From contig NC_086374.1 of assembly GCF_036588685.1 (NCBI RefSeq), forward strand, positions 35,580,886-35,644,885: 64,000 nt of DNA. The letters are read 5' to 3'. Every line of letters begins with the position of its first letter. Within the stretch, counting starts at the first letter, position 1. A program made the translations under genes and the position numbers. Positions 46,300 to 58,464 of this stretch are shown here, in pieces. The DNA comes from Mytilus trossulus. Taxonomy: Eukaryota; Mollusca; Bivalvia; Mytilida; Mytilidae. The notes below the pieces were generated by a model. It made no database searches. It saw only the letters and a program-made list of their open reading frames with translations, and was not told the origin of the DNA.

Positions 46300-47915
46300 G
46301 TACTATGTATCAAATATTAGTTATACAAGAATTTCACAATAAAATACAATAGTTCGACTTTCTCGACAAAAGGCCTTCAATGCCAATGTAACATTAACGT
46401 CAAGTATGAAATATTCCAAATATTTATTAGGGTCTGTATGTTAATTTTTTAATTTAAGGAATAAAAGATCAGTACTACGGAAAACGGGCTCAAAAGTAAA
46501 GAACAGAAAGAAAAAAAAATATGTTTAAACATAAAAGAAAAATAGAGCAGTTGGCAAAAATAATAGTTTTTACAGACGTCACACATTATTGTATAGCTCC
46601 GACGTACGCCAAGCATGGTGAAAATCGGCGTGTCTAGGACGTTTTATTATTTGGTGTTTGTTACAAATATACCGCATACGTTGTGTCGAGTCGAACGAAC
46701 TTGAAGCGTATACAACGTGCCCTTAACGTTTCTCAAACTTATCCGTAGCGTTTTCAACGAGCTTTATTGAAGCATATGTATAACCTGCGTGTAGCGTACA
46801 TGTATACGCTCGGCACACGATTTAGCTGGATGAAAATATGTATGCTGCATGAAAAGATAGACACAAACTTTGAATAGCAAAAATAATAAAAAAAAAAACC
46901 TATAACATTGTTGAAATCGTCAGTCGACTCCTAATCAGAGTTATTGCCCTATAATGAAAATTTTACCAAATTTTGTTAGTCGACTCCTTATTGAAGTTAT
47001 TGCCCTTTATGTTGCACATTGTAAATACAACTGTTTCACAAACCATGCCTCTGAGCCGTCTTGCATCGGTCGAGGATCGGACTACAAACACAAAGTTTCC
47101 TAGTTCGATCAGGGATGGAATTTTCGGCTCTCCTTGTGTGTGAGTATGGTATTAAGAATCGACAATTGTCCGTTGCAATATCTCTTGCACGTAAAAAATA
47201 TTTTTGATTTCGAAAAAGAGCAGGCTAATGTCACTTCAAGGCAGCACTTGCACGGGCAAAGAGGAAAAGGATTACTATTGTAATAACTTGTTTCCCAATC
47301 CACTACAAATAAATATATTTTAAAAAAACCACGCATCTTTGGGTTTCATCTCATAGAGACAATAGTTGGGGACGTTACAATATAAATGCAAATGTTAGGC
47401 GGTGGAATTGATTTCTGAGAAATACCTAAAGTGAAGTAAGGGGCGTGCAAAATTTTAGTATAACTTCTCAGAAGTTCAGGTCATATAAATATTGAAGGTA
47501 TGCCGCTCAGCATTATGTAAAGACCTTTGAATATAAAGTTGTGAATATCAACTCCCCATTTTAGGATATATTTTTTTACAAGTGCATAGTGAAAGTGCCA
47601 CAGTTTAGGCCGCAAAAAGAATTTCTAGGGAACATTGCATTGTCTATCTTTACAGAAAAAAGTAAAATCACAAAAAACTTGAGCTCCGTGGAAAATCAAA
47701 ACGGAAAGTCCTTAATCAAATGGCAAAATTAAATGACAAAACAAATCAAACGAATGGACAAAAACGGTCATGCTCCTGATTTCGTACAAGCATTTTCAAA
47801 TGGAAAAATGGCTGATTGAACATGGTTTTGTAGCGTTAAATCTCTCAACAAGATTTACAAAAAGGTCAAAGGTGCCAGAAATATTCAGTCAACTCTTTAT
47901 TGAAGTTATTGCCCT
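46300..47915. other. Upstream of the fucosyltransferase, nothing recognised
   Basis: Contains a somewhat GC-richer stretch at 46580-46820 with many CG dinucleotides for this DNA ('acgtacgcc', 'gtcgagtcgaacg', 'gcgtgtagcgtac'), which could be regulatory or an old repeat. A block at 47040-47110 ('cctagttcgatcagggatgg') resembles a polymerase III B box but no tRNA folds by eye. Confidence 0.4.
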
Positions 47916-47919
47916 TTTT

Positions 47920-48710
47920 AGCTCAGCTGGCCCGAAGGGCCAAGTGAGATTTTCTCACCACTTGGCGTCCGTCGTCCGTCGTTTGTCGTCTACCGTCGTC
48001 GTTAACATTTTACATTTTGAACTTCTTCTAGAGAACCACTGAATGGAATGAAACCAAACATGGCATGAATGTTCCTTATGAGGTGCTGACCAAGTGTTGT
48101 TACTTTGTAGCCGATCCATCATCCAAGATGTCCGCCAGCGGGGGACTTAGTTTAAAATAGGACCCTATAGGAAATGCATACAAATGACTTCTTCTAGAGA
48201 ACTACTGAATGGAATGAAACCAAACATAGCATGAATGTTCCTTATGGGGTGCTGACCAAGTGTTGTTACTTTGTAGCCGATCAATCATCCAAGATGTCCG
48301 CCAGCGGGGGACTTAGTTTAACATAGGACCCTATGGGAAATCCATACAAATGACTTCTTCTAGAGAACCACTGAATGGAATGAAACCAAACACGGCATGA
48401 ATGTTCCTTATGAGATGTTGACTAAGTGTTGTTACTTTGTAGCCAATCCATAATCTAAGATGGCCGCCAGCAGGGGACCTATTTTAACATAGGACCCTAT
48501 GGGAAATGCATACAAATTTCTTCTTTTAGAGAACCACTAAATTGAATGAAACCAAACATAGCATAAATGTTCCTTTCCTAATGAGGTTCTGGCCAAGTGT
48601 TGTTACTTTGTAGCCAAATTTTATCTTTTTTTTTTATATGAGTTCAAAAACCCAGGTTGTTTCAGGTGAGCGATACAGGCTCTTGAGAGCCTCTAGTTAT
48701 ATTTTACAAT
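47920..48710 (+). repeat. Bivalve repeat with internal ~166-bp x 4 tandem array
   Basis: Opens with 'ttagctcagctgg' then 'cccgaagggccaagtgag' and a CG-rich 'cgtccgtcgtccgtcg' stretch, and closes with 'caggtgagcgatacaggctc' and 'ttgagagcctct'; both ends are blocks I recognise from a widespread bivalve repeat. In between, four ~166-bp units start near 48022, 48189, 48354 and 48520, each with 'cttctagagaaccactgaat', 'aaaccaaacatggcatgaat', 'gttgttactttgtagcc' and 'ggaccctatgggaaatgc'. The plus frame 47770-48042 runs into it and is chance. Confidence 0.85.
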
Positions 48711-49329
48711 TTCTAACATTTGCAATTTTTGACTTTTATTTTTAAAACGATAATAGATAAAAATAGACACTTCAAAAAGGAAAAATACCAGCAAGATACG
48801 AATTACTTATATGTCAACATGACTGAATTATGAGTCAACTCTTTATAAACTAATCCCCATATAATGTTGATTTTATTAGAAAGACGTCTATGTTGAGGAT
48901 GCAGGTGACAGACACAGGATATTAAGTTCTATTTCATTCTATGAATGTTAATTAGAAAAGGAAATATATGAATAATTTCCTTTTGAAAATGAAGACCAGA
49001 CATAATCCAACGTTTCTTGACTCTTTTCTGAAATTAGTCATGATTTTCATGGACTTGCCCTTCGTTGATTTTACTTTGGAGCTCGATTTTTTTGTTACAC
49101 TTTTTACTACTGAACGAAATTTACTTCTACATAAATTATAAAGTATTATGGATACCAGTTTAAACCTGCAATTAGAAATACCAAAATATTATTGACTCAA
49201 CATTAGCAGTTCATCTTAAACTGATCTAATCACACAAACTTATACATTTAAACTAAGTAAATAAATATCAATATACAATGAAATTTGTAGTTGTTTTAAA
49301 ATTAGCACATTTAACACGATGATGACTGC

Positions 49330-49620
49330 TGTTCCCATATTTTGACTATCTTATTAATTGTGTCTGTTTAGTTAACGCATCATTGTAAATATAACGGAAA
49401 TTGATGAGACTGTCATCAAAGTGAGAGGGTAAGCGCTATGGAACCAGGTTTAAACCATCATTTTCTACATTTGAAAATGCCTGTTCCAAGTCAGGAATAT
49501 GTCAGTTCTTGTCCATTTGTTTTGATGCGTTTTGTATTTTAATTTTACCATGTCATTATGGACTTTCCGAATTGAGTTTCCTCTAAGTTCAGTATGTTTG
49601 TGATATTACTTTTCATTTCC
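49330..49620 (+). repeat. 'tagctataaaacc' family tail, diverged copy
   Basis: Has 'actgctgttcccatattt', 'gagactgtcatcaaagtgag', 'cctgttccaagtcagg' and 'aagttcagtatgtttgtg' in the family order; the 'gctagctata' core is decayed to 'agcgctatgg'. Confidence 0.65.
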
Positions 49621-50090
49621 ATGGACATTGTTGAAAAACGTATACACTCAGTCATGGTTCATCGACTTTAAATATTTGCATAATTTACGTGTTGAAGTCT
49701 TGCTGTTTTAAATTCAACCTGTGCATTTCAAAATTACAAGAAGGCGTGACATATATTTGCAATAACAGTTTATTGTCTGATGTTTTGACTATCTATGCAA
49801 TTGTCGTCTCCCCCAATTTTCCCTTTTCAAACAAACGTTCTTAAGGAACAAAAATGTAATACAAATATAATACATCATTTTTGTTTAGAACTAAGATGTA
49901 AAATGTATTTTTTATCTATGGAATCAAAACGAAGATATAGCAATATCTTATAATGTGTGAAAGACAAACCTTTTTTTTATATTCAAAAATACGTTTCCAG
50001 TCAAGACGAACCAGCCCTTATGTTGTTCATAAACTAAAAAAAGTCAATGTATATGAAGATTTTTATTTCTTAAACATTGTTACAAGTTTA

Positions 50091-50320
50091 ACCATCTGCC
50101 TCGATTGCATAATACTTTCCATTGAATATTGAATGTATACATTGAAATAGATTAATCTTGAGAGATATTTTTACATACTATTAAATGAATGACTATCATT
50201 TATCAAAATTAATTTTATGGTTTACAACCATCTGCCTCGTTTGCATTATACTTTCCTTGAATGTAATATATTGAATATTGAATGGCTATTATTTATCAAA
50301 ATTGATTTTATGGTTCAATA
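50091..50320 (+). repeat. Two-copy local duplication
   Basis: 'accatctgcctcg(a/t)ttgca' followed by 'actttcc', 'ttgaatattgaatg' and 'atttatcaaaattgatttta' occurs twice, at about 50091-50222 and 50225-50314, the second shortened. Confidence 0.7.
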
Positions 50321-50329
50321 AATTTCAAA

Positions 50330-51465
50330 AAAAAAATATCGCCCTTCATTATAGATAAATTTCCATAAAAAATAAGGCTTAAAGAACTCTTTATATTATT
50401 CATATTAACAATAACAATTTACACACATGTTGGCGTATGAATACACAATGTCAGAGTAGGCATGTTACCATAGACAATTGACAACATTAAAAATAAAAGT
50501 AATACTTTTAACCAATCAGAAGACAGTAAATACACCACATTTATGTATTATTTAATAAATAGAAATCATTTATACAGTGAAACCTGGCCAATCCGAATCA
50601 TGTAAAAACCGAAACCAAACATGTTCTTAAAAATCGTATCACAAGCTGTATGCATTATGTACCTTATACATCCGACATTAAAAGCTTAAGTCCCGAAGAT
50701 GTTCGGTTTAAACAGGTTTCACCGTATCTTATATCACAATGATTGCTTTTGATTGAAAACATTCATATTACTCAGGCTACTGAATCAAATTAAATCAAAT
50801 AATATTCAGTGTGCTTCTTTCACTACATGAAAGTTTTTTTATAGATGTTTCAACCTAACAACTGGTAGATGTACATTAGGTTTACTGATCGATTTAGTTG
50901 ATAACTTTATCAAAAGAGGTACAGCGCGAAGTAGATGAGCAAACACTTGATTCGTTATCTGAGTGGTTCATATAACTGTTCTGTCATGCATTCAGAAATG
51001 CATGAAAGTCACAGACGAAAAATGGGCACACGGGTTTATATTCCTTTCAGGAATTTTGCGGTTGTGGATACTGTGTTCTCTCTTGACAAGAAAAATTGTG
51101 TTGTTCCAGTAAACAATATTGTTTAAATATGCGGAATTCATTTCTTTGCATTTCTTTTTTTTTATAAACATGGAATTCAGGGCAAACGATGAAAATCCTT
51201 CATTTCATAGTGAATACCTAAAGTTTTAAAAACCACTTTATGATGATGCACATGTATCTAAGTAGCAGTGGCATCAGCTTAAATTTCAAATACGTACGAC
51301 AATCTTGACAATCTCATCATGCTCATTATCTTTGCAGTAATATAAAAGAATTACGACAACATACTTGTTGAGTTTGGTCAATTGATATGTCAGCAGACAT
51401 GCAGGCGGTTTTCCAATATATACATATTATATACGTCTACGGGTAGAATTGTTTTGTATTCATAT
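50330..51465. other. Intergenic, nothing recognised
   Basis: AT-rich. The short plus frame at 50935-51126 has no domain or splice support. Confidence 0.4.
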
Positions 51466-51469
51466 GGAG

Positions 51470-51572
51470 CATAATTCACACAGAACCTTAAAGTTTGTCT
51501 CGACAAAAAAAAGTAGCATCTTTTCATTTTTATTTAACAACATTCCATCTGCACCTGTATACGGAGTATATT
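51470..51572 (+). pseudogene. Reverse-transcriptase fragment, left of Tc1 copy 2
   Basis: Reads RTLKFVSTKK then NNIPSAPVYGVY (about 51535-51570), the same segment as the PLSPSYGVYIAQ part of the element at 27.5 kb, and is cut at the TA where the Tc1-like element begins. Confidence 0.6.
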
Positions 51573-52816
51573 TACACCTGGAAAAAAATATTGAAACACC
51601 AAATTGAAATTAAAATTAAAAAAAACTTTTTATTTTTTTTGTTAAAAAATTTGTTGAAATAGAACTAGTTAAACATTTTTTAAATATCACCTGACTTTAA
51701 TCAATAATTATCGACTCTATCAGATCTTATCTGCACATGCAGCTACTGTACTCATAAACACTAAAACAGCTGTTTTTATCCTCATTGCTTTCAACACTTA
51801 AAATAACCAAGTTTATAAATTTATGTTATTGACACCTTGTAATTGGTCATCCAAAACTCATAACTGCAGCAAGATGGCAGATATCCAGCATAAGGGAAGC
51901 AGGTATGTCGCTGTGATAATTGCACGTATTGTTAGTCATCACCATTCCACTATAAGTCGTTTTGAGAATAAAAATCAGTCGAAAAACGATGTTATAGACC
52001 CCCTATAAAATCTGCTAGGGAAAATAAGGCATAATGAAGTTTGGTCAGAAGGAAACCCATTGCAAACAATACAATCCTAAATACAGAATGGTGATCATGC
52101 AGGAGCCTTTTAACAAGAACTGTTCGAGATCGGCTCATCGCTACTGGTTATCGTGTGAAAATACCATTTCGGGGACCTTTGCCTACGAACAGACACACTC
52201 GTCAAAGTTGGAAATTAGCATCGTGGAGGAAGATCCATTGTTCCAATGGAATTCGGTTTATGTTCCTTGGCCCCATCGTAGCCCGAATTTGAACCATATC
52301 GAGCATATATGGGACACTTTTGAGGGTAAAGGGCTTGAAAAGACACCCTAGTTCAAACAAGTCATGAAATAAACAATACCCTTCGTCAAGAATGGTATTG
52401 CTAGCTTAGCAACAAATTAGTCGACTTATGGCAGGAATCAGAAGACGTTAAGATGCGGTTATCCGTTTGAATGGAGGCTGCGCACAAAATACTAATTCTT
52501 TGGCGTATAATGATTAACCATTATATGGACAATCATCAAAAGATTAATTTTGAAATGTCTGACATTGTAAATTTCGTACAGTAAAAGTTGTAAAATGCAT
52601 TTTTTGGTACAAAAAAACACTTCATTTTGTTATAAAAATTTTGGTGAGATAAAACTTTATTTTTCAACATTTTTTTGTTTGTTTTAATGCCAATGTTATC
52701 ATTAACTACTTTTCAATATTATTTTACAAATATTTTATCATATTCCATTCAAAATAAGAGACTGATTTTTCAAGTTTTAAAAAATCAAGGTGTTGCAATA
52801 CTTTTTTCCACGTGTA
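51573..52816 (+). mobile_element. Tc1/mariner-like element, copy 2 (1244 bp, dead)
   Basis: Inverted ends TACACCTGGAAAAAAATATT and TACACGTGGAAAAAAGTATT (right end read inward), TA at both sides, opposite orientation to copy 1 and homologous along its length. Transposase C terminus: VPWPHRSPNLNHIEHIWDTF (about 52260-52322), where the SPDLN aspartate is replaced by Asn. Upstream frames at 51823-52008 and 52034-52351 are separated by stops and frameshifts. Confidence 0.9.
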
Positions 52817-53350
52817 TATCTCCTATTTGATACGATACTCCAGGGTTTGTATTTCCTATCATGATTTCCTTGATAGGGGTTGTTGGGCACAGGGAAGCTA
52901 TATAACCAAGTGATGAAATTGAAATAATTTCTTCGTGAATTTTACGGATGCCATCACGAGTTGGTTGAACCGTTACCGAATATTTGTGTTCCTAATGTCG
53001 GAAATACAATCCCATCCCATTTTCCGTATGTGGCCTACAGGGTGTGTACTAACATAAGCAACACGATAGGTGACACATGTGGAGTATGATCTGCTTACCC
53101 TTCCGTAGCACCAACAAATGGAATGTTTAACTACTTTGACTGGCTTTACAGCCCTTGCAACATAAGTGTTGATCTCAGATCACTTTCAACTCTTGTAGGT
53201 TCGTTTTGCTTAGTCTTACATTTTTATGTTGTGTTTTGTGTACTATTGTTTGTCTGTTTGTCGTGTACTTTTTTTAAGCCGTGGCGTTATCAGTTTATTT
53301 TCGACTTATGAGTTTGGGTGTCCCTTTGTTATCTTTCGACACTCTTTTTC
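52817..53350 (+). pseudogene. Reverse-transcriptase 3' end and tail, right of Tc1 copy 2
   Basis: Resumes the interrupted RT with a SYLIRYSRVCISYHDF-like reading (52828-52870), decays, then passes into the untranslated tail: 'gccatcacgagttggttg', 'gcaacacgataggtgac', 'gatctgcttacccttccg' and finally 'gtttattttcgacttatgag'. The frame at 53123-53311 is a tail by-product. Confidence 0.65.
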
Positions 53351-53361
53351 AACTTTCAAAC

Positions 53362-53545
53362 TTCAGTTTCAGATGTATAGATGATACGTCGGTACTCAAT
53401 GACCCATATATCGATGAGTTCAATAATCTGGAATTTTCAAGTATTCTTGAGATTAGGGATATTACCAAAACAAGGGGGTATGCTTGCGAGCGTGATCCTA
53501 ACCTGGATATTGATACAGATGGGCAATTTTAAACTAGAATCTATA
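53362..53545 (+). pseudogene. Reverse-transcriptase fragment with catalytic xDD motif
   Basis: One frame reads FRCIDDTSVLNDPYIDEFNN and, after it, LEIRDITKTR and DPNLDIDTDGQF. It aligns to FRYFDDILALNNDDF...LDLDIYI of the 27.3-kb element, so it holds the polymerase C motif of another copy. It is only about 60 codons and lies directly behind the tail of the preceding element. Confidence 0.6.
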
Positions 53546-53549
53546 ACAA

Positions 53550-53850
53550 TAGTTATCAAAGGTACCATGATTATAGTTTAATACGCCAGATGCGGGTTTC
53601 GTCTACATAAGAATCATCAGTGACGCTCAGATCAAAATATTTATAAAGTCAAACAAGTACAAAGTTGAAGAGAACGGTGACCAACAATCCAAAAGGTTGT
53701 GCCAAATACGGCTAAGTAATTAATGTCTTGTATAAGAAATTTTTTATTTTTTTGAAAAAATCAAAGTTTTGTAGCAGGAAATTCATAAAATAAACCATGT
53801 GATTGATATTCATGTCAAAACTGGAATGCTGACTATTTCAAAGGTACGTG
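53550..53850 (+). repeat. 'catcagtgac' family copy
   Basis: Has 'atcaaaggtaccatgatta', 'cgggtttcgtctacataag', 'atcatcagtgacgctcag', 'aagttgaagagaacgg' and 'gccaaatacggctaag'. Confidence 0.75.
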
Positions 53851-54335
53851 ATGATATCACTTTGAAATTATCAACTTCCAAATCATTACCAGTACCAAAT
53901 TATCTGTGCCTTCTTATGGCATTTTCACGAGTACAAACGCCCTGAATATTATAATTAGCAAGGTTTGTTAACTGTGTGATGTATAAGAAGATGTCTGTTG
54001 AATATAATGTATGCCTACTGCAATAGACTGAAGCCATAGCTGCTCATCAGTGACGTCCCATGCACACATATGAAGTCGAAAATAACTGCTTCTCATATTT
54101 ATAAAAGTTCTCAAAAGGTACACTAGACCCCATTGTAATAGTCATGTAACTTCTAGTAATCAATTCATTTACCAAATCCGGAAATCTTTGTAATAGAATT
54201 GTCATATAATTTAAAAACCCTTCAGTCCACTCACCAATGTTAGATAATGATCTTTGAGACGTTTGAAGTTCTAATCTGTATTAGTGGAAGAATTGTTGTA
54301 GCAATTGTGGTGGCAAAAACTGATGTGCGACGCCT

Positions 54336-54451
54336 TCAAGGCTGTTGACCGGTAGCTGTACATGAGGGGCCCCTCGTACATGATTGTCCGGCTTGCGTGC
54401 AGCACGGTATGGCAGTACCATCTTCTCGTTTCCTCTTGGCATACTGGCTTG
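54336..54451 (-). CDS. Candidate small exon: dibasic site then Cys-rich peptide (uncertain)
   Basis: A GC-rich island in AT-rich DNA. On the minus strand, after a possible acceptor (TTGTTAAAG), one frame encodes SQYAKRKRED, then a short peptide with a CC-x6-C-x5-C spacing, and stops at TGA (54338-54336). A basic cleavage site followed by a compact Cys peptide is the layout of secreted peptide precursors in molluscs (antimicrobial, hormone or conotoxin-like). No signal-peptide exon was found to the right, the acceptor lacks a good pyrimidine tract, and the other frame (MPRGNEKMVLPYR...) is open too, so this may be chance or an old repeat. Confidence 0.25.
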
Positions 54452-54734
54452 CTTTAACAAATAATTACGATGTTAGTAAATGCATTAGTAAAATATACTA
54501 TCAAGTGTCAATGATGCTTCTTTAAGTTAAAAAATTGAATCAATATGAAAAAAATATATTTCAATATGTACATTGACTTATTAGTAATAAGATACAATGT
54601 TGATAACACATAGAAAAAACAAAAGCGCAAACACTTGATTGTTGCTTTCAATGTCAAGTGGCAGATATTTCAATTATATTCACAAAGATAATAAACAAAC
54701 ATGAAAACGAGTGGCAAGGATAATTTGTTTTGGA

Positions 54735-55625
54735 TCGGTTATTTATTTTGTTGACTAAAAGGACAGATTATTAATTTTCTGCATTGTTGACGCATGATTT
54801 TTCATTTTCACTGAAACAAGGGACTGATTATGTATTTTCACAATCATATTTATAATATGTGAAAACACACAATTTTAAGTTCATTGCTTTATTCTTGAAA
54901 TATAATGCATATATAGTCAAGACATAAAGTCAAGGTGTTAAAGCTGGCTTTAAATCGCCTCTTTGAAAAGTAATGGCCAACATATTTGCCGAGCGGAGGG
55001 AGGCGAAAAAATACTGTCGAGGCTGAAGACCACAAGACAGTATGGAAAAATGATGAAAAATCATGCAATCTGCGCGTTTTCCAGACCCTTTCTTAATCTG
55101 AAATAAGTTCTGTTTTGATTATTTTTCGACAATATTTTGGTCTCATAAGCAAAATATATAGATTTAGTGAAAGACTTAGTTTTTAAGAGTAAACATCTAA
55201 AGACCAATATGAAGGATTTTTAATAGATAAATAAGACTGGAACCTAGAAACAAATGAGAAACATGGACCTTGAAAACAGGGGCATGCATGTCAGAGGGTG
55301 GATATAACTTGCTTCTTGCAAGGCATTCGGCATGATGAAGGCAAGCTTTTGTTTTTGAAATTTCCTACACGAAGCGTTTCCCTTAAAGTAGTTACAGCCC
55401 TGTACATTAATAAGAGTGATTTTAATGTTCATGAGATAAAATACTGCAAGCTATAAGAAGCCAATTTACATACATTTCAATTACATTGATATTTAAACAT
55501 TGTATTATTAAAAGATTTTCATTACAAAGCACGTCAGGTTATTTATTTTCAATATACCCCAGAGCAAACCATTTATTTTGTTATTATCAAGGCTGAGTTA
55601 TTTATTTTCAAAATCATCGCCAGTC
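54735..55625. repeat. Composite repeat region with 'ttatttattttc' blocks
   Basis: Blocks of 'ggttatttattttg', 'aaggacagattattaatttt' and 'gactgattatgtattttcac' at 54735-54850 recur in related form at 55538-55622 ('aggttatttattttc', 'gctgagttatttattttc'). They bracket an unrecognised 700-bp core. Likely a mobile element with related ends; noncoding. Confidence 0.45.
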
Positions 55626-55639
55626 AAGTTTAGACACAC

Positions 55640-55810
55640 ACACATCGTACATATTAACCAACTCGTGATGGTGTTCTTAAAAATTTGCGAGTGTCATTTT
55701 TAATATTTCCTCCTCATAACTCTAAAGAAGCAGCTTCTGTATAAGGGGCACACTCCTGTTTATGCAATACGTGTAGTAATGTACATGAACGAGCACGATG
55801 TTGACGTATC
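55640..55810 (-). repeat. Retroelement tail fragment, antisense
   Basis: 'accaactcgtgatggtgttc' and 'gcgagtgtcatttttaat' followed by 'gaagcagcttctgtataagg' recall, in reverse, the 'atcacgagttggttg' part of the tail at 52.9 kb and its neighbourhood. Weakly supported. Confidence 0.35.
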
Positions 55811-57628
55811 AATTGAGATAGGTAAACAGCATAAAACAGAGCAGAGGGTGGTATGTTACTGCTTCAGAAATAGGAAATAAAAAATTTGGAAGTTGTAGGA
55901 CATTATCAATATATCTGAAAGAAAAATCAAAGAATTCGCAAGGTACTATTTCTTTTTTTCTTTAAAATATTCTGAATGAATTTTGCTTCTTACGAGAAAA
56001 AAAACCAAATTGTCCAGAAGGGGTGCATAATAAGTACTCATTGAATACCGATGGTGTGTTGAAATAGAAATCCTCAAAACTCAACTTTAAATTATTAATT
56101 AAGTCCAGTATTTTTATGACATCATCTTCATTGTATTTTCATATAGAATCTGAGGTTAAAATCAGTGTGATTCTTCACAAAATAGGTATTATTATTAACT
56201 CCCAAAACAAGAAATTTGTTAAAACGATTCTATTTTTCATATATTTTTTTTTAATGATGTTAAAGTCGATCTTACAATAAACATGTGGAATAATAGTGTT
56301 TAGAGTAGAAACGATGTCTTAACGTTGCTGCAAAATTGGAGAGATTGTTATCTAAGACTCAATAGTAGACCTTTAGAATTTTTTTGAGAATCCATATAAG
56401 ATTGACACCACTGGTTAACCATATATCTCATCGCAATATTTTAGAGGCTTTGCTGTAGAAAAACTAGTAGTTAGCACTTAGAAAAGATGTGAAGACGAAA
56501 ATCTTGATGATCTAGCTATATATTATTCTTTATACAGAGTGTTGTGAGGTTGTGGTATCCAGTATCATCGACGGTAGATTTTCTTCATTTTCTTTGATGT
56601 TATTACCAATGAAAAGAAGGACAGATTTGTGATTTTGTAAATTATCATTCTTTCTGAATGATGTTTAAGAATATACAATTACCAGCTGTGCTATTTATTG
56701 CAAGGTCTTTTGTGATACATTGCAAATAATGGTTTTTGATATGCAAGGACAATATTTTTAGGAAACTTTATCTGCTGGAACAACAAAACACTTGTCATTC
56801 AAAGAGAATCAAGCATCCACACCCTGCGAGTTCTTGGATGGGTAAGAAACTAAACTCGTTAAAGATACCATGATTGAAAGACACGCGTTTCGTGTATAAA
56901 AGACTCATCAGTGACGCTCGAATAAAAAAGTTAAAAAAGCCAAATCAAGTTCGAAGTTGAAGAGCGTATAAGCCCGTATACTTCAGTCTAAATCACATCC
57001 AACCAATTTTTATTGCTATCCTTAGGCAGGATAACATGATGAAGTATTTGATTTGACGAGAGCCGAGATAAAACTTTTGATCTCCAACTCGAGTCAAACA
57101 TTCTACCACGATAACACTGACCTCTTTAACACACATTCGAAATCATTTTGATAATTATTTTACATTTAGTTCTTGTGCACTATTCTGAGCATAGTTTTTT
57201 CTATAATAAAGCACATAACAATTTAAATATACCTTTAATGGATTTAAAAGGGTCTAGTCCAACGATAAAATAATTTGACGCACGTACATGTATAGACAAA
57301 TCTGCCAACATACTTCCTGTTCTTAAATTATAAGTCGATTTTAATTTGATATGATATTAATAAACAAAACATTTAAAACATGCAGCTAATACAAAATGCA
57401 TGATCAATTTTCAATGGAAGGAAGCTTATCTATGTTTATTGAATTCTATTATTATACCGAATATTTAAATCAGAAATTTCCAGTACTAAGAAAAACCAAA
57501 CAATTTCAAAAAATGATAGTGACACCCACACACATCAATATTTAAAAAGACAAAAAGGGCTACAAAGTGATATATGCTAACATAATTTGTACATTTTTAA
57601 CTATATCTATCAATAATTTATCATTAAG
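55811..57628. other. Upstream of gene B; one repeat copy
   Basis: A short 'catcagtgac' family copy occupies 56865-56965 ('gtataaaagactcatcag', 'tgacgctcgaat', 'gaagttgaagagcg'). The rest, including the expected promoter side of gene B, is AT-rich and unrecognised. Confidence 0.5.
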
Positions 57629-57863
57629 ATGTCTCAGAGCGAAATAAAAAACTCTTTAATTGTTGGAATAGACAATTTCTTTCAATTTCCTTTGCGTGTC
57701 CGAATGACAACAGCAATAATTCCAGTAGGACTTATTTTCCTCATCGGTGGATTAGCTAGTCCGTCGTGGTCAAGATCAGAATTGTCTCAACTTGGACTGT
57801 GGAAATATTGTATATTTTCTGACATATTAACTTGCTGTAATAATTTACCAGGCGGGTCACCAG
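57629..57863 (+). CDS. Claudin-like four-helix protein B, exon 1 (start, TM1, loop 1)
   Basis: A 235-bp exon from ATG to a GTAAGG donor, phase 1 out. It encodes a 23-residue cytosolic N terminus, TM1 at about 24-43 (RMTTAIIPVGLIFLIGGLAS), and the first extracellular loop with Trp47, GLW at 56-58, Cys61 and paired Cys69-70. It aligns with exon 1 of gene A through DNFFxFPLxVR and IIPVGxxF. The W-GLW-C-C layout points to the claudin/PMP22 superfamily, membrane proteins of junctions or signalling complexes. The first ATG after an A-rich leader (AAGATG) is taken as start. Confidence 0.85.
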
Positions 57864-58084
57864 GTAAGGTTGATAAAAAGTTTATTTTATTTTATCTGTT
57901 TAAACGTGACTGTTGAAAAGGTATATTTTGCACAAACTTAACGGATTTCTACGCGCATTTCCATTATTTATTTCACTATTCTATATCCAAAAATAAAATA
58001 TTGAAATTATCGTTTAGAATCTTCAAAGTTTTGTACAATGCAATTCGCTTATATTTTCAATAATCAGATAAACCATACAATATA

Positions 58085-58395
58085 AAAAAAGAAGATGTGG
58101 TATGTTTGCCAATAAGACAACTCTACACAAGAGACCCAAAATGACACAAAAAATAACAACTATAGATCACCGTTCCTTCAACAATTTGCAAAACCCATAC
58201 CGCATAGTCATCTATATAAGGCCCCGAAATGACAATGTAAAACAATTAAAACGAGAAAACTAACGGCCTAATTTATGTACAAAAATTGTACGAAAAACAA
58301 ATAAGTGACACATAAACAAACGACAACAACTGAACTACACACTCGTGACTTGGGACAGGCACATACATACAGAATGTGGCGGTGTAAAACCTTGA
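58085..58395 (-). repeat. 'gccaatgagacaac' family tail, antisense, in gene B intron 1
   Basis: Runs from 'agaagatgtggtatg' through 'aaacccataccgcatagtc', 'gaaaactaacggcc' and 'cttgggacaggcacatac' to 'aatgtggcggtg'. It is paired with a sense fragment at 58465-58585 to form an inverted pair around a 70-bp spacer. Confidence 0.75.
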
Positions 58396-58464
58396 TCAAC
58401 GAAAACCATGCACTGGTGGTATTTATGCTACGTGTGTTCGAATTCCAAAACATAGATAAACTAA

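Noticed and set aside
47040-47115. Possible tRNA gene
   Set aside because: Only a B-box-like block was found; no acceptor stem or anticodon arm pairs by eye.
53123-53311. Hydrophobic frame with FVVLC-like sequence (also at 203-391)
   Set aside because: Both derive from the same T-rich repeat tail, so the similarity reflects the repeat, not a gene family.
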